Source: Daucus carota subsp. sativus
Lineage: Eukaryota; Streptophyta; Magnoliopsida; Apiales; Apiaceae
Reading direction: 5' to 3'
Length of the DNA: 64,000 nucleotides
Assembly: GCF_001625215.2 (NCBI RefSeq)
Contig: NC_030381.2
Coordinates: forward strand, 51,173,214 to 51,237,213
The notes under the pieces: model-generated
The model's input: the letters and a program-made list of their open reading frames with translations, nothing else
What the model was told of the DNA's origin: nothing
Databases searched by the model: none
Translations under genes and position numbers: made by a program
Shown: piece after piece, positions 48,208 through 61,512 of the stretch
Numbering within the stretch: the first letter of the stretch is position 1
How the letters are laid out: each line of letters opens with the position of its first letter

Positions 48208-50745
48208 TTAGGCTTTCGTGGCCACTGGAGTTCCAGACTTGCTGGCAATAAGTTGCTCATAGAGGTCTCGGATTTTCAATCCAACAATGGTCTGGAAAAG
48301 ACCTGTTCCATTGTTGCTACCAGGGAAATCAGCATGTTTTAGCATCTGTTGTGTTACCTCACCGTAGAACTTGGTTGAAATGTTGCTCAGATGGCTCTCG
48401 ACGTAGATGAGCTCATCTAATCTGTCGAATTGTCCATCCATCTCCAACACAGAAACCTGAGATTAAAAAGTTGAACAAAGCAAACAATAAGTATCATATG
48501 CACTTCCTTTGTTTATAAGTAATAACTGGCAAAAATTCACCTCATTGTCATAGTAGGAGTCAGGGCCATAGGCAAATTTGATGCCAGGGTAAGAGCAAGT
48601 AAGTTTTCTGCCACAAGGTATCCAAGAAATGGTTGAACCTTCATCAAACAGGTAAACTGGACTGAAAAACTGCACTCCCTCTTTCATTATCAGCTTAACT
48701 CTCAGGACTTTCCCCTCATTATCGTCGGGAATAAGCTGTGTTGGCAAAACTTCTATAACTGCATCTGCATATTGCTTTTGTGGATCTGCATAGCATCCGA
48801 TAATTAAGCTAGGAAAACAGAAACATATATGAACCGAAGTACCATTATGAAAATTTGACAGGCACTCTGATTTCACAAGGAAGTAAAACTCGTAATTACC
48901 AATGTAAGCATCAAAATCTGGTTTTCGGGCTTCAATACTGGCTTTTATGCTCTCAAGGCTGTGTCCTCTTTCTGCCATGTCTCTCTGCAGTTCATACCAA
49001 ACAATTGAGTCAAATTCCAAGAATTAGGTAATACATAAGAACTGAGCAAATAATGATAAAAATAGTGGTGAAGGGAAGAATTTACCTGGATCTTCCATGC
49101 AAACTTAACCTCATTGCTGATGTCCAAGTAGATACTGAAGTCCAAGAGATCCCTCACCCTTTCATCATACCTACATATTTTATAAACTTGATTAGCACTA
49201 ATAAATAAAGTGTCAAAATGTTCATTCATTTGCACATATATAACACTAGTCCTCCCTATGAAAACCATCTTCAGGCTTAAACTCTGGTATCATATTAATG
49301 CAAGCAGATTCTGGAAGTCATTGCTGTTGTTAGGTTCCATAAATTGAATGCCCATGTAAACCATCTACAATTAATATATTCATCTAGGAGTATTGTTAAC
49401 ATTCGCGTACTTGGTGCATCTTACTCTCTTAAGTCTAGGAGTAAAGGTCAGATACGTGCCTGATATACACGACATGTCTGGTGTGGTTTTTTTAGTTGTA
49501 TCCCATCATCCACAATAATTTACTAAAAGAAGTTCTCTGCTCCTTAACAACAGAATCTTATGTTTAAGTCTATGGACTAAATAGCTGGTTTTTTCCGCTG
49601 CTTGTCACTAAAAATGGACAAGGCCCCTCTGTCATGTCGATTCTTACCATCTTAAGTACGCAGACATTGATGGAACTTAGGTGACAATTGTTTTTTGGAG
49701 TTTTTCGTGCAGACCAGCAATCGCAACAAAAGACAATGCCCAAATATTGCAATTTAATATGAACTAATGCTATTGTCACACTAAAATACTCCTGAATGAA
49801 GTGCTTTAACTTTGATGCACATAGTTTTATAAAGAATGAAGTTGGTGTTTAAACAAGTAAATCATCTTTGACCTGTATTAGAATGTTTTTAAGTACTACA
49901 ATCATATGTGACGGTATATTCTAGAGAGAGTGACAGATGCATATTAAAAGTGTGTAAAGAAGGCACAGAAACCATAAAAAGCTTGCAGTTAAAAAGATCT
50001 GGAGGGAAATAACAAGAGAATTTATAAACCACAAAAAGTCCAAAACTTGCATAAGACGTATTAACATTTAAGAATGATCGACATATTAAATCCTCCTCTT
50101 TACACCTAAAAATTCTGTAACTTAAAATGGTGAAGCAACAGATATGTTGAACACGAAATTCGATAATTTGGAAAATATCAACACTTACATTGGGTGCAGT
50201 CCTTCAATGACAAGGATCTTCGGGGGCTTGATGAGCTCTGGAGGGTCTAAAAGGCCAGAGACGTGGTTGTAAATTGGCTTCTGAACAGCAATACCTTCTT
50301 TAATAGCCTTAACTTGTTCATACATAAGATCAAAGTCATTGGCTTTTGGGTCAAGTGCTGTCACTCCCTTCTCTTTTCTTCCAGTTCTGTCAAGTGAGTG
50401 ATAATCATCTAAACATATCACAGTTGTAGTGTCACTTATCAGAGTGTTGGAATCAGGGTTGCCTCCCTTTGGTGGCTCTGCAGCACCTCCAAAAACACTT
50501 GTCAGCCTCCTCATGAAAGTACTCTTTCCACAGCCTGAATCAGCTGCCAAGCCAATCACAATTGTGCCAGAGTCTGCTGCACATGTTATTTCAGAGCTGC
50601 CTGATCTCTTGTAGTTTGCTTTCTTGGAGCCAGTGCTGTAGAAAAAGACTTGTTTTTGGTGAAATCCCAGGTGGGTTTTTGCTGGTGCTGAGATTGAGTA
50701 GTTAGAATTCAGAGACTTCACATTGTAAACTGTGCACACTGCCAT
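48208..50745 (-). CDS. PRK: Phosphoribulokinase, chloroplast
   Basis: Five exons on the minus strand, 50189-50745, 49086-49170, 48900-48984, 48541-48785 and 48208-48456, give 406 aa. PRK phosphorylates ribulose-5-phosphate with ATP to ribulose-1,5-bisphosphate in the stroma, the step feeding Rubisco. Residues 1 to about 56 are a Ser/Lys-rich transit peptide. The P-loop GLAADSGCGKST lies at about 65-76. Cysteines at 72 and 111 match the thioredoxin-regulated pair (39 apart, as C16/C55 in the mature spinach enzyme), and C300/C306 in CGRKLTC match the C-terminal pair. All four keep the same offset of 56, which also places transit-peptide cleavage near residue 56. Other landmarks are CLDDYHSLDRTGRK, KPIYNHVSG, ILVIEGLHPMYDERVRDLLD and AERGHSLESIKASIEARKPD. 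No lesion seen. Confidence 0.97.
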
Positions 50746-53050
50746 TTTTTGGTTAAGTACTAAAACTCTCTCTTGAAGTGAATTTCCAAATGGGAAACTC
50801 AGAGGATTATAAGAGGGGGGAAAGTATATTATTTGATGGTTTTGTAGAACATTATCAAATGGGATTTTGATTCTCTTGTGTTTTTTTTAGTTTGAGAGAT
50901 TAGATGAAGAGAATAAGAGGTTATGGTTAAAGAAAAAACATGAGGCTGTTTTGGTTGGATAGAAAAGTGCTTATTTTGATGAGGGGGATGCTGATGTGTG
51001 ACTCAAAGTTTATGGGTTTCTCTGACTACCCCTTGTTTTGGACAAGTTTGTAGGTAATATTAAGGTATGGTATGAGAGGGACATGCTTGTATTATTTTAA
51101 GCTGCATGGGGATATAGTTGTCATCTACTGTTTATTCTGTTTTGATTTATTGATCATTTTGTTATCTATTTAAACTATTTTACATTAATGTGTGATGAAA
51201 TGAAGGCATGGGAGAAGCTTGGTGATCATTATTTGCAGTTTGGATATTTAGGGTGCCAGGTGGCATTGAGCTAGTGGCTGGTTGAAGATGAGGAGATTAG
51301 GGTGTGGGGTGGAGTGGAGGAAGTATGGAGCCTAAGTCACTCACTCACTTGGCATATTGCAGCCATCTAATGTGAAATCTGGGCTCAGACTCAGACACTT
51401 ACATAGAAGAAATGGCCATGATAAAGAATTCTCATACAAGAGTTCATTGTATGTTACATGAGAGTATGAGACTCAAGATAAGAATCAGTGTGATTATTTT
51501 TTTTTTCATGATGCAAATAGGGGCAAATTCGGTTCAGGTCGTGTTTGTAAATGTATTAAACTAGTGATGTCCGTTGTACAATTTATTCTAAAATAAAAAT
51601 TGTCGATTTTGTTAAATGAATATTTTTGATAATAGGATCAAATTTGAATCGTACATGAATGTCGCAGAAATTGATACTATTAAACTCAAGGGTACAAGTC
51701 TCTGACATACATACGTATGTTAATAGCATTTGTCCAGCGGAAAACAAGCGCCAGACAATTTAATCCTAAATTTTTAATGTATATACACAATGCTATAGTA
51801 TCATTCAGCGAAAAATTGTCTCATCCTATGCTTTTTTCACTTCCATCATTTTTTTTTCAGAATGTATGCTAGTATCATTCGTATGTTCTAGATCAGCCGC
51901 TTCAACTCAAACATAATTGCAAATCAGAAGCAAGATATACTGTGTATCTTATAACTTGTATCATATGGGGGGCGCAAGTTGTTAAAATACCACCACATAT
52001 TGACTCTTGTTTACAAAGCAGGTTTCTCAACATGCATAGATCATAGTCTACAGACCAACCCAGCTCATTCAGTTTTTAATACTCAGCAAGACTTGAGTTG
52101 CCTGTAAGCTAATATAAAAGTATGGCTTAATGCTTAAGACCGCCAACTTAATAAAGTGGTCAAACCAGGAAATATAAACAATGATAAAGCCACAGGAATG
52201 AAAAGAAAGCAGAAGCCATGGTTTTTAAGTGCTAGTACTGTATATAAATGTAGTCACGGCTCTTTCGAGTCAACGACCATATGAACTGAGGAATTTACCT
52301 GGAAGTGGAAATATGTTGAGACCCAAGCCACGCAACTAGGCATAGTTTAGCATTTGGATGGTTTTTTCTGATTGTTGCTTGATTTTAAGAAGCTGCAATT
52401 ATCTAGAAGATAATTTAAGTTATTTCGTCTGTTATTTATGCAGTAACTTTTTTAATTCAAAATAGATCCATATCTCGTCTATACTGTATCAGTAAAATTA
52501 ACTTGAAATAGTTCGGACGGTCGTATGAAACTTGAAACTTGGTCCTTTTCATGCTGGATTCCGCTCATTTTAATTGATAAATTATTTGAAAAGGACTAGA
52601 TTCGATATCGACAGAGGGACCGTTCGACTAAGTTTAAAATAAATGTCTTATTACTTAAAGTAAAGTAGTAGATTATAAGTGAAACGTTGGTTTGAACTTA
52701 TAAGTTATTAAAAGTGTTTAGATACTCATGACTTATCTTTATAATAAGCTCCAAACCCAAAAAAAAATTAGATTTCCTAACTTTTTTTTAGGCTTTTAAG
52801 CCTCATTAAACGCTATATAAATAAGTTGAAGTTAACTTCTCAATAAGTTAAGTTTGCCAAACACCCTGGATTATCTCTCGCAGCTACAGCTGAGTCGGGG
52901 CTTTGTGTGATCTGCGGCATCTGCCACACAATAATCTGTTTTTCCATGTGTTATACGCAAAATTATGAAGAACAGCAACTGGGCCGGGTCTATATGAGTA
53001 CGTCTACATGGGCCAGGAAAGTCAAGATCAGTCCAGTCTCAAAGTAACCC
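50746..53050. other. PRK upstream region and intergenic DNA
   Basis: PRK promoter side, then unannotated DNA. At about 52617-52866 there is a degraded hAT-type MITE outline (CCGTTCGACTAAG ... TTAAGTTTGCCAAACACC) with AAGTTATAAG-type motifs. No gene seen. Confidence 0.5.
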
Positions 53051-53662
53051 TGTCAAAAGATAGGGCGCGCCCTATCTTTAGGCGCGCCCACTTGCCAAGG
53101 AAAGTTCATTTTTATCATCATTCCGAAGGGCAGTGAGAGGTACTTTGTGTTTAGGGGGACGCCCTTGAGCACGAGTAGATCTCATTGTTGTATTAAGAAG
53201 GCCCTACCTTGTAGTCTAGGGAGTTGTCCTCTTTGGGAGGTAGAGGATAGAGAAGAAGACACCCTGGAAGGTCCTATATCTGTAGTCTGGCGGGTTGTCC
53301 CTGTCGGGAGTAGGAGAGTGTCCTTGCATTTGGGGTAAGCCCAAAGGGCTAGGCCTCATCGTATTGGAACCCTTCCGGGAGGAAGATTCTAGAAGGGGAG
53401 GCCCAGCCCACATGGGTCTCTTAGGAGAAAGAATTACGTAACGGCTTGATCCCCTATAAATAGGGGTACGGGGTACGTAGGCAGATTGTAGGCATCGATC
53501 ATTCTAGAGAGCTATTCCAGTTAGCAATCTTGAACCCGTTGCTTACAATTGCAGCCGCCTCCATAACAAACAACCAACCACTTCCTATATTCTCGCCAAC
53601 AAGAATCTTGATCCACGCCGCGAACCTCAGCTTTGTTAACCTACCAGTTTTCTCCGTTAACA
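53051..53662 (+). mobile_element. LTR of a Ty3/gypsy-like retrotransposon
   Basis: Starts TGTCAAAAGATAGGGCGCGC and ends TTCTCCGTTAACA, giving TG...CA termini over 612 bp. It is GC-richer than its surroundings. A TATA box (TATAAA) at 53455-53460 sits centrally, as in LTR promoters. The bases just beyond the end form a primer-binding site, so this is a 5' LTR with most of the element lost rather than a solo LTR. Confidence 0.75.
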
Positions 53663-53665
53663 AAT

Positions 53666-53675
53666 TGGCGCTAGA
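53666..53675 (+). other. Retrotransposon primer-binding site
   Basis: TGGCGCTAGA directly follows the LTR end after a few bases, the placement and type of tRNA primer site seen in plant Ty3/gypsy elements. No gag or pol frame follows; unrelated AT-rich DNA begins within about 50 bp. Confidence 0.65.
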
Positions 53676-54027
53676 ATGAAAGTAAGCAAATTTCTAAGAA
53701 CAAATTTTTATGATTTGTCATCAACTCGAATGAAAGTAACTCCCTTTATTTTCTTATATAAATCAGTTCATCACCGATTTTCTCATTATAAATACTTAAA
53801 ATCTGAATTCAACACATGAATATATTAAACTATTTTTTTTAATTTAACAATCTGGATATACATGGGGTATTTATTTTAACAATCTTTTAAAATAATTGTT
53901 GCGACTTGTTGGTTTTTTAGTGTCAGGATTAAAGGGTAAAAAAAAGAAAGAATAGATGATAAAACTGCTGTTCATAATATACCAAGCACTAATCGGATTT
54001 GTAACCATGCGTGTACGCAACCATATA

Positions 54028-54570
54028 CAGTAAAAACTCTTTAAATTAATACTCAGTAAATTAATAAACTCTTTAAAATAATAAATTTGTCCGGTCCTGA
54101 CTTGGGCCAATGTAAAAAATTGAAAAATTCGATAAAATAATAAGATAATAATTTTTCGGGAGATCTCTTATAATTTTTAGTCTCAAGAAAATCATAAATT
54201 AATAATTCACAGAAATCGGAAAAATATATATTACACTCTATTGAAATATATTACATTTACTGTACAGTGCTTTAAAAGTCATTATTGACTTTTAATACAC
54301 AGAGTGGTTACCAATTTACATTGTCATTATTGATTTCCAATACATATGAACACAATAGTTACTGGTTTACGTTGACTCTAAGATTCGTTGTAATGTAATT
54401 TTAAGACGCATAAACTAATTTGTCTTTTTGTTTGATATGTACGGTATAATCAGTTAAAAATTCTTGAAATTAATAATTATTAATTTATCGATAATTTAAT
54501 AATTCTCTAAATTAATAAATTTCTCTGATCCCAACATTATTAATTTATAGAGTTTTTTACAGTTATGTAT
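54028..54570. mobile_element. Emigrant/Lemi-like (pogo-type) MITE
   Basis: Left end CAGTAAAAACTCTTTAAATT. The inverted right end reads CTGTAAAAAACTCTATAAAT, close to the CAGTAAAACCTCTATAAATT terminus known for Emigrant-type MITEs. Internal ATTAATAATT-rich repeats fit. A TA precedes the left end; the right boundary is uncertain by a few bases. Confidence 0.65.
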
Positions 54571-56133
54571 CGGGATGTTTGACTTAATTAAAAAAAAATG
54601 TTTATTATTTCAAAGTGAAAATTTATTTATAAATGAGAGGGAGCTTTTATATTATATTTTTGAAACTTGTTCTTATATTTACAAATTATTGGGTATAAAA
54701 GTATTAATTGTAGTAATAGATAATTCTTTTAAATGGTACCATCCACTTTTATAAAATCAAAGTTTAGAAATAAAATCATTGAGAAGGTAGCATTTCAATT
54801 TCTCAACTTTTAACTTTCAAATCAAAAACTGACTTTTAAATTCATAAATAACTTATAAGGCCATGAGTTGGGTTTAAAAGTGCAACCAAACACTATCTCA
54901 AAATGTGGTTTAAAAAAAAAAAAAAATTCCCTTTCATTTATTTTTTTTACAACGTTTGGTATGTATTTTAAAATGCATATAAATTATAATTTTCATAATT
55001 TTTTTGATTTATTTTATTTTATATAAAAATTTAGACATTAATTTTTAATTCAATAGAAAAATAATTAAAACATAATTTATCAAATATATTTTATGAAAAT
55101 TTTAAAATTTGGTTGAACCACATCCATCTAATGTAAATAATTGAAGGGAATAGAGAGAGTATTATTTTTGAAAAAGAAAATATATTATGTACATGGTTAC
55201 CAGGATCTTGAGATATTTGTGAAATAATATAAAGAAAATAAATTTTTTTCGTAAGTCTTTATTTTACTCTCTCTGATTCTTTTTATTTTTATCGGACTTA
55301 TAGATAAATTATTAATTTACACATAATTTATAAGACCAAACCAAATATAATATTTAATATAAAGAAATTTTTATATTTATTAATTTATATAAAATTATAG
55401 ATATTAATAATTAAAAATATATATTGACAAATATGATAAAAATAAATAGAAAAAATATTAAAAGACCAAAGAAGGTAAAAAAAAAAAAAATGTAACCTTC
55501 GGACCTGGACATATAAAGATAAATGTGACAGCAGTCTGTGTCAGTGCGTTGCCTTCTCCTATATATTTTCACAATCCAACTACAAACAACTCTACTACAG
55601 TAGATTTCAACCAAGTCATCTGGTCTATCACCCCAACTCTCTCCATAGCGCGTGATTTACACAACATCTGCTAACTTTTTTATTTTCGCCACATTTTTTT
55701 AAAATTTCTAGTATTAATAATTGTTAAAATTTGGGTCTCTCAAATTTATTATCGATCATTGAAAATGTGGGTTGAACAACACCGATACACGCCATCCCTA
55801 AAACTTTAATATCCATACTTTTTTATTTTTATCATATTTTTTTGGTTTGTAATATTAATAATTATTAAAATTTGAGTTTCACAAATTTATATCGATGATG
55901 GTTAAAATGTGGGTTGAAGATATTTATGGATAAAGGATGGAATAATGATCAAAATCACGTTTAAAAGTCGATGATTAATCACTAACTACTCTCAATTTCA
56001 TAATTCGTCGAATTGATTAGTTTTTTATTATTGAATTAATCCTTTAATTAATCTCCAATTTATATTCTGATCAATTCTTATATTAGGTTTAATTGATTAA
56101 ATTCAATTACATTTTTTATATAATCAAATATTT

Positions 56134-56501
56134 AGAGTAATTGACACTTTGCACCCCTTAAGTTTAGGCGTTTTTTCGATTTGGTGGCAAACAAATTTTT
56201 TTTTCAATATGCACCCTAAAGTTTAAAAAGCGCTTCGATTTGCACCCCTTTGACCATATTTCATCAAATTAACTATTAAATTACATTTCAGTAAAATCAG
56301 AAAATACAACCTAAATTTAAGGGGTGCAAAGTATTTTACCCCTGATTCTGTTACTTTTAACAGTCAATTTGACGGAATATGGTCAAAAGGGTGCAAATTG
56401 AAGCGTTTTTGAAATTTTAGGGTGTATATTGCCAAAAAAAAATATTTAAGACCAAATCAGAAAAACACTTAAACTTAAGGGCGCAAAGTATTGATTACTT
56501 T
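56134..56501. mobile_element. Inverted-repeat element (Mutator-like), ~368 bp
   Basis: Left arm AGAGTAATTGACACTTTGC and inverted right arm AAAGTAATCAATACTTTGC. The arms continue to pair over about 150 bp (GTTTAAAAAGCGCTTCGATT, TTGACCATATTTCATCAAAT). Flanks share AATATTT, a possible decayed duplication. Confidence 0.65.
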
Positions 56502-57171
56502 AATATTTTTTATTTTTTTTTGAAGATTTGATTACTCTAATACAGTATTTAAATATAATTCAAATATTTTAAAACAGCGATGATGCGAGTGAAACCCGCA
56601 GCTGAAGCGCAAAAGGCAACAAATATCTACAACTAGGTAGCGGTAGGTCTCTAGTACATGCATTTCTCTGTCAACACATCCCCACATGTATTGTCATTTC
56701 TATATACTTTCTTTTTCAATTATTGTTTTGTTTATTTTAGTACTACTAATATATATTAAACCCATTTTTAATGACCGCCCTTTTCATCTCACTCGCACAC
56801 TTTTTTCATCATCTCGTCTTTTTTATTTCACCTTTCTTTTTCAGTCGCTCCATCCTCTATTATTTTTTTACTCTTATTTTCACATCACCTGATCTTCATT
56901 TTTTTGTAAGATTTTTTTCCATAAATTAGTTGCGTATATATAGTTGTGTAAAATGTGAGTCAAGATTAAATTTTTATCTATCACGCCAAGCCGCCACCTT
57001 ATTAATAATCTTATCTCTCTCCTCCCTCTCTCTCCTGACTCTCTCCCAAGTCTCCCAACTCTCAAGTGAGGAGAGGTTGTGAATTTCAACACAAAAGTTC
57101 AAGATTTTTGTATATTGTTACACCCTTTTGTGTAATTTGTTTATTTCATAAATTAAACGCCTTGATATTTA

Positions 57172-60089
57172 ATGGGTATTTTTTCAAGATTTTCATCGAG
57201 TAGAAATGGGCATCGGAGGACTCAAAGTGCACTGGTAAATCTCTATCTTTTCAATCTATCTACACCCTTTGTTGTGTGAATCATATATAAACATATGCAT
57301 TTTGTTTCTTCCAGCTTGTGTTTTAGGTGTTTGAGATTCTTTTTATCCGTGAAATGATTTTATTTTTTTTTGGATTTAAGTGTTTTTTATGATAGCCCTT
57401 TCGCCCCTTTTGTTGTTTGGGGTTGTTTGATGTAAGATTTGGGGTTGACTCGCTCAGTTTTCTTAAATTCATGAATTTTGGTCGGTTTATTCATGAAGTT
57501 TAAAACTTTTTAGCTTATAATGACTTTTCCTGTTGAAAATTACTCTGTTGTTTTGTTGTAAATTTTCGATTTTTTATACCTGAGTGGTGAATTGGATCAT
57601 TATTGATGATGAATTGAGGTTACTACTCTAATGATTGGTTATCAGTTCCCCTAATTGACCAGTTATATAGCCTTATTAGATTTCTTTTGACTTTTCTAAT
57701 GGGTTGACCTATTGGACTTCTTTGATTTTTATGTATGTTGTTAAGAACATGGTGTTTCCTTGATTTCTTTTATGCAGGATGATAGAAGTGAATTGCATCC
57801 CGGAACGGAAGGGGGAGATGCTTCTGCTCTACCTGGAGCTGCCTTTGCTGTAGGTCACGGTATTGAAGTAGCAATTGAGTTTAAGCCAGTTGAACACCCG
57901 ACTGAGCCTTTTGACAATGATCAACCAATCCAATGTCCATTGCCTGAGCCCTCCATACTCAATGTAAGCTTGTAAATAGTGTTGCATTGATGAAATTTAT
58001 GTTTGTTAGTATTGGTGGAAGTTTGTGACTTGATGTAAAATGGAGGACATCAAAATTATATTAGCATAAACTTACATATAACGCCTGGTGCTAGAAATAA
58101 CAAGACCTAGAAAAGAAACAGCTCATTTCAATATGTATTGGGTATTCATAAACATATAATACCCGAATGGATCAATCTTGATGCAAGGCTACTGATTTAC
58201 TTGTGCATTTTATTGTAACCTATTCGAAGTTGAATTTATTTTTGTTGATTGAAGTTTTTATCACCTTCATCTTATATTTTTGTCTCAAGCCTAAGCTTGA
58301 GAATTTATTTAGAATTGATTAGAAGTTTGCGTCCTGCAAATAATAAAGTGTTAGAATATATGAGCTGGATTATCAGTCCTATGATTGCAATTGGCAAATA
58401 ATATAGACAACTGTTTTGATAGTGTTGTAAACACAAGTGGAAAAATGAAATGTGAGGGCTCCCATCTAAGAGTGAATATTAGACAACTGTGTTGACAGTG
58501 CTATAATGGCAACTGGCAAGTGCAAGGAGATCTGTGGGCTCCCATCCAGGGGCAGAACTTCCCATGTCATATATTTTGTGATAGTTTTGTTTCCGTATTG
58601 AGATATATCTTCCATTAAATGTTCAATACATTATACAACCTCTTAGGCTTGTCGCATTTAACCACATAAAACATGTATACATGTGCATGTTCACTTTTTT
58701 CCTTTACATATATGCGACCTATATTGTGATTCAAGGTATCGGATAACCTTTAATGCTTCCTCGAACAATGCTGAGCCTATTAGTCACATTACACATTGCG
58801 GTTAATTTTTAACAATATGTCAATCAACATCGTGGGCTACCTGACGTTAACAATCAATGTATACTTAGATTAGATGGATGTAAGACAGGATCGACAGGTA
58901 TTAGGCTTGAGTGATAAGATTGATGTAAGACCTGACGATGACTATCCCGATTGCAACCCATAACAAAAGAAGAATTTTGATTTAAGAATCAATCGAAATC
59001 TCATCTAATACTGTTTGGGGATGGGGAGAGGGAGAGGGAGGAGAGAAGAGGGGGGGGGGGGGGGGGGGGTCGACTAACCCTGGTGAACATATGACTTGTT
59101 AAAAAAAAACTAAATGCATAATATAATAAATATCTATATAGCTAGAAACCACATATACACTAAGTAAAGAAATACATTAATTTTTTGCACCAAGTGGAGC
59201 AAAATACCGCCTCTATTGCTTATGAAAGAAGTGGCACCTAAGTTGCTAGAAATCCTCTACCCCGGAATAGTAGTACATGTTATGCCAGATTGACCCAATT
59301 GTAAATAGCATTATTATAAAATTTGATATTTGATAGTCAAGCAGACATGATTTTAATGATTCGGAGGTGGATCCTATTAATTCTTTAAGATTTAGAAGCA
59401 GTTCATTAAATTGATGGACCGAAGATGGAGATAAGGGCAGCAGTGATGATCACTGATTATGGATTGTGGAAATAGTGATGACTAAATTGTACTCATTTGG
59501 TATGGCATATGAGAGAAGTTAAAGGGAAATGAAGGTTAAGATAGGTCAGCATTATGTTGGTAATGGTGCAGTTTGTCAGTAGGCAATGAAAATAGTGGCT
59601 GGTCAGATGCAGAATAAGATATTGAAGTGTGGGTGATCAGTGCAAGATCGCTATGAAATTCTTTTGACTTGATTTGTAAAGTATCTTCCCAGGGATCATA
59701 TGAAAGATGAGCATGTAACATGTTCTTTTTTCGCTTTTCAACATTACCCTAGTTTTGTTACCGTTTTAATAATTTTTTGACTGGGTTTAAAAAGGTTCGC
59801 ATTATTGTTGTTTTTATACACTCACTACAATGATTTTTTCTTAAATGCTGACGTTGTCTACCGTAATCAGGATGGACGAATATGGAAGGAACGCGTATGT
59901 GCTGGAGAAAGGACAGAATTGCCTGTCGTGCAGGAAGACACTCCCACAGAACCTAGCGCAGCTGATACGATCCCAAGACCCCCTCGACCTCCAAGATCAC
60001 GATCGAACAGAACGATACTTCCATCAGCCAGTGCCCCTGAACATAATATCCTTAAACTGTTGGAAGAATGCAACTCCTCCGGTATTTAA
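57172..60089 (+). CDS. Conserved plant protein of unknown function, 155 aa
   Basis: Exons 57172-57234, 57778-57963 and 59871-60089, all phase 0. The start MGIFSRFSSSRNGHRRTQSA has Gly2 and basic residues, a possible N-myristoylation signal. The middle holds VEHPTEPFDNDQPIQCPLPE and PSILNDGRIWKERV. The end holds ILPSASAPEHNILKLLEECN. I recall this small soluble family from many plants, sometimes mislabelled as cystic fibrosis transmembrane conductance regulator; it has no membrane span and no known catalytic motif. The second intron is 1.9 kb and contains a 20-bp G run. An ATG at 57206 in another phase was rejected because it cannot join exon 2 in frame. The exon structure is well supported, the function is not known. 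Confidence 0.85.
59050..59069. repeat. Poly-G tract in intron
   Basis: Twenty consecutive G, preceded by GA-rich sequence, within the second intron of the gene above. Such tracts are prone to sequencing-length error. Confidence 0.9.
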
Positions 60090-61044
60090 GCCTCACACAC
60101 GACTGCCTCGTGATTGGAATGCCTTGTTATGATGCATCTGTAAACTGTAAAGTCAAAATGAGCTCATAGATTATTATTTTTTTTCCTTCAAACGCATTGT
60201 AATACTCTCGTTTAAGTGACTTCTATGTAGTTGCATATGTATCGCAATCATGAGTCTGAAAAATTCATTCAATGTATATGTTTATATATATTTCCTTGGC
60301 ATACGAAATTCTCAGTCAACTAGCGAAACTTTAAAGGGTTGCCATGTGTTTTCTAGTTATACAGAAGTTGTTTCGGATTCGATTGATAAAAGTGAGGACT
60401 GTTTAAACTAAAAACAGGTACAGTAACAAGAGGGAACAAGTATGCCACAATTTATTTTGTCTGATCTTCAGGAATGGAAAAAAAAAATTGTTGGCAGAAG
60501 TGGCCAAGTGGGTTCATTGTATAGCTACCCAACAGGTGACTAAATTCCAGAGAGGATCTAAGCTCCAGTTTGACTGTTTGCTGCTGCTGTTTAGTAGGCA
60601 TTTTAGAACTTCTAAATTTTGCAAGTAAATATTAAAGACGCGGGAAAGTGGATGAAGAACATATCATTAAACAAGGAGCGTATAACACTGTTCCATTCAC
60701 CCCGACCACACGCAACATAAGAAACCAAAAACTGAAGGAAAATAAACCATCACTCCTCTGCTTCTCCTCCTGCTCTTTACACATCTAATGCATGAAGAAC
60801 GTGTACAGTAAATCACTCTTGCGTAACAAATGGCGAGGAGCTCACATCTGTTGTACTGTAAAATGAATCCTCAATGTTAATGTAGTAGTTCTCTCGCTTC
60901 TCATCATGCCACTTAAACAACCACCTTTATATACTTGAATGCTTCATCTGTTGTAACTCGATCCCTTGCCCTAGCTTGCCAAACAAAAAGCTTTCGAGAA
61001 GTTACATAAGAGTAGAGGTCCTTGAACTTCATTGCAACATAGTA
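60090..61044. other. Intergenic region
   Basis: 3' flank of the preceding gene, then DNA of average composition in which I see no frame or repeat I can support. Confidence 0.4.
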
Positions 61045-61236
61045 TTCCTTCTGTTTTGAAATACAAGTGGTTTGACTTTTTGATACGCAGTTTTAAATTG
61101 TTTGACTGCATAGTCAAATTCATTATTTTCTAAAAATATTAAAAAAATAAAATTTTGAAAGATTTTAACAATGCGGTCAAAAGACATACAAGAACGTATA
61201 AAAAACCTATGTTTCAAAACTGTACTACCGAGAGAG
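61045..61236. mobile_element. Stowaway-like MITE, ~192 bp
   Basis: Left end TTCCTTCTGTTTTGAAATAC. The inverted right end begins CTCTCTCGGTAGTACAG and then shares TTTTGAAA. TA flanks both sides (61043-61044 and 61237-61238). The arms are more diverged than in the element at 34297. Confidence 0.6.
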
Positions 61237-61512
61237 TAATAATCTAGATTAGCTAGAGTTTGGTGGTTGTGATGTGGTTCCTCTAGGGTCCAAACTCCAC
61301 ACAATTTTTGAGAGATTTTATTGAATTTGTGGATGTAAATGGAGGACTATGACATCTACATTCGCTCATTAATTTTAGTAGCTTTCTGACCTATTCCAGA
61401 GGACTAAGCACACAGCATCTGGACTATAGCAAAGAAAAGTAGACGCAGAATAATGGAACGAGGAAAATGTAACAACAAAATCTGAAGATAGTTATTGCAA
61501 CTCTGCTACGAT

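Larger units (their letters stand above)
53700..57171. other. AT-rich intergenic region with transposon remnants
   Basis: Apart from the elements listed separately (54028 and 56134), it has a TAATCGG/GATTAATC-type degenerate repeat at about 55970-56110. The stretch around 57000-57171 is CT-rich and probably the leader of the gene starting at 57172. Confidence 0.5.

Noticed and set aside
41289-50745. PLGG1 and PRK as a functional photosynthesis cluster
   Set aside because: The two genes converge, each with its own promoter, and a transposon and a possible gene remnant lie between them; adjacency alone is not evidence.
53147-53413. Frames on both strands in GC-richer DNA
   Set aside because: They fall within the LTR, which is not expected to be coding.
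61029-61304. 91-aa minus-strand frame
   Set aside because: It coincides with the Stowaway-like element and has no protein similarity I recognise.
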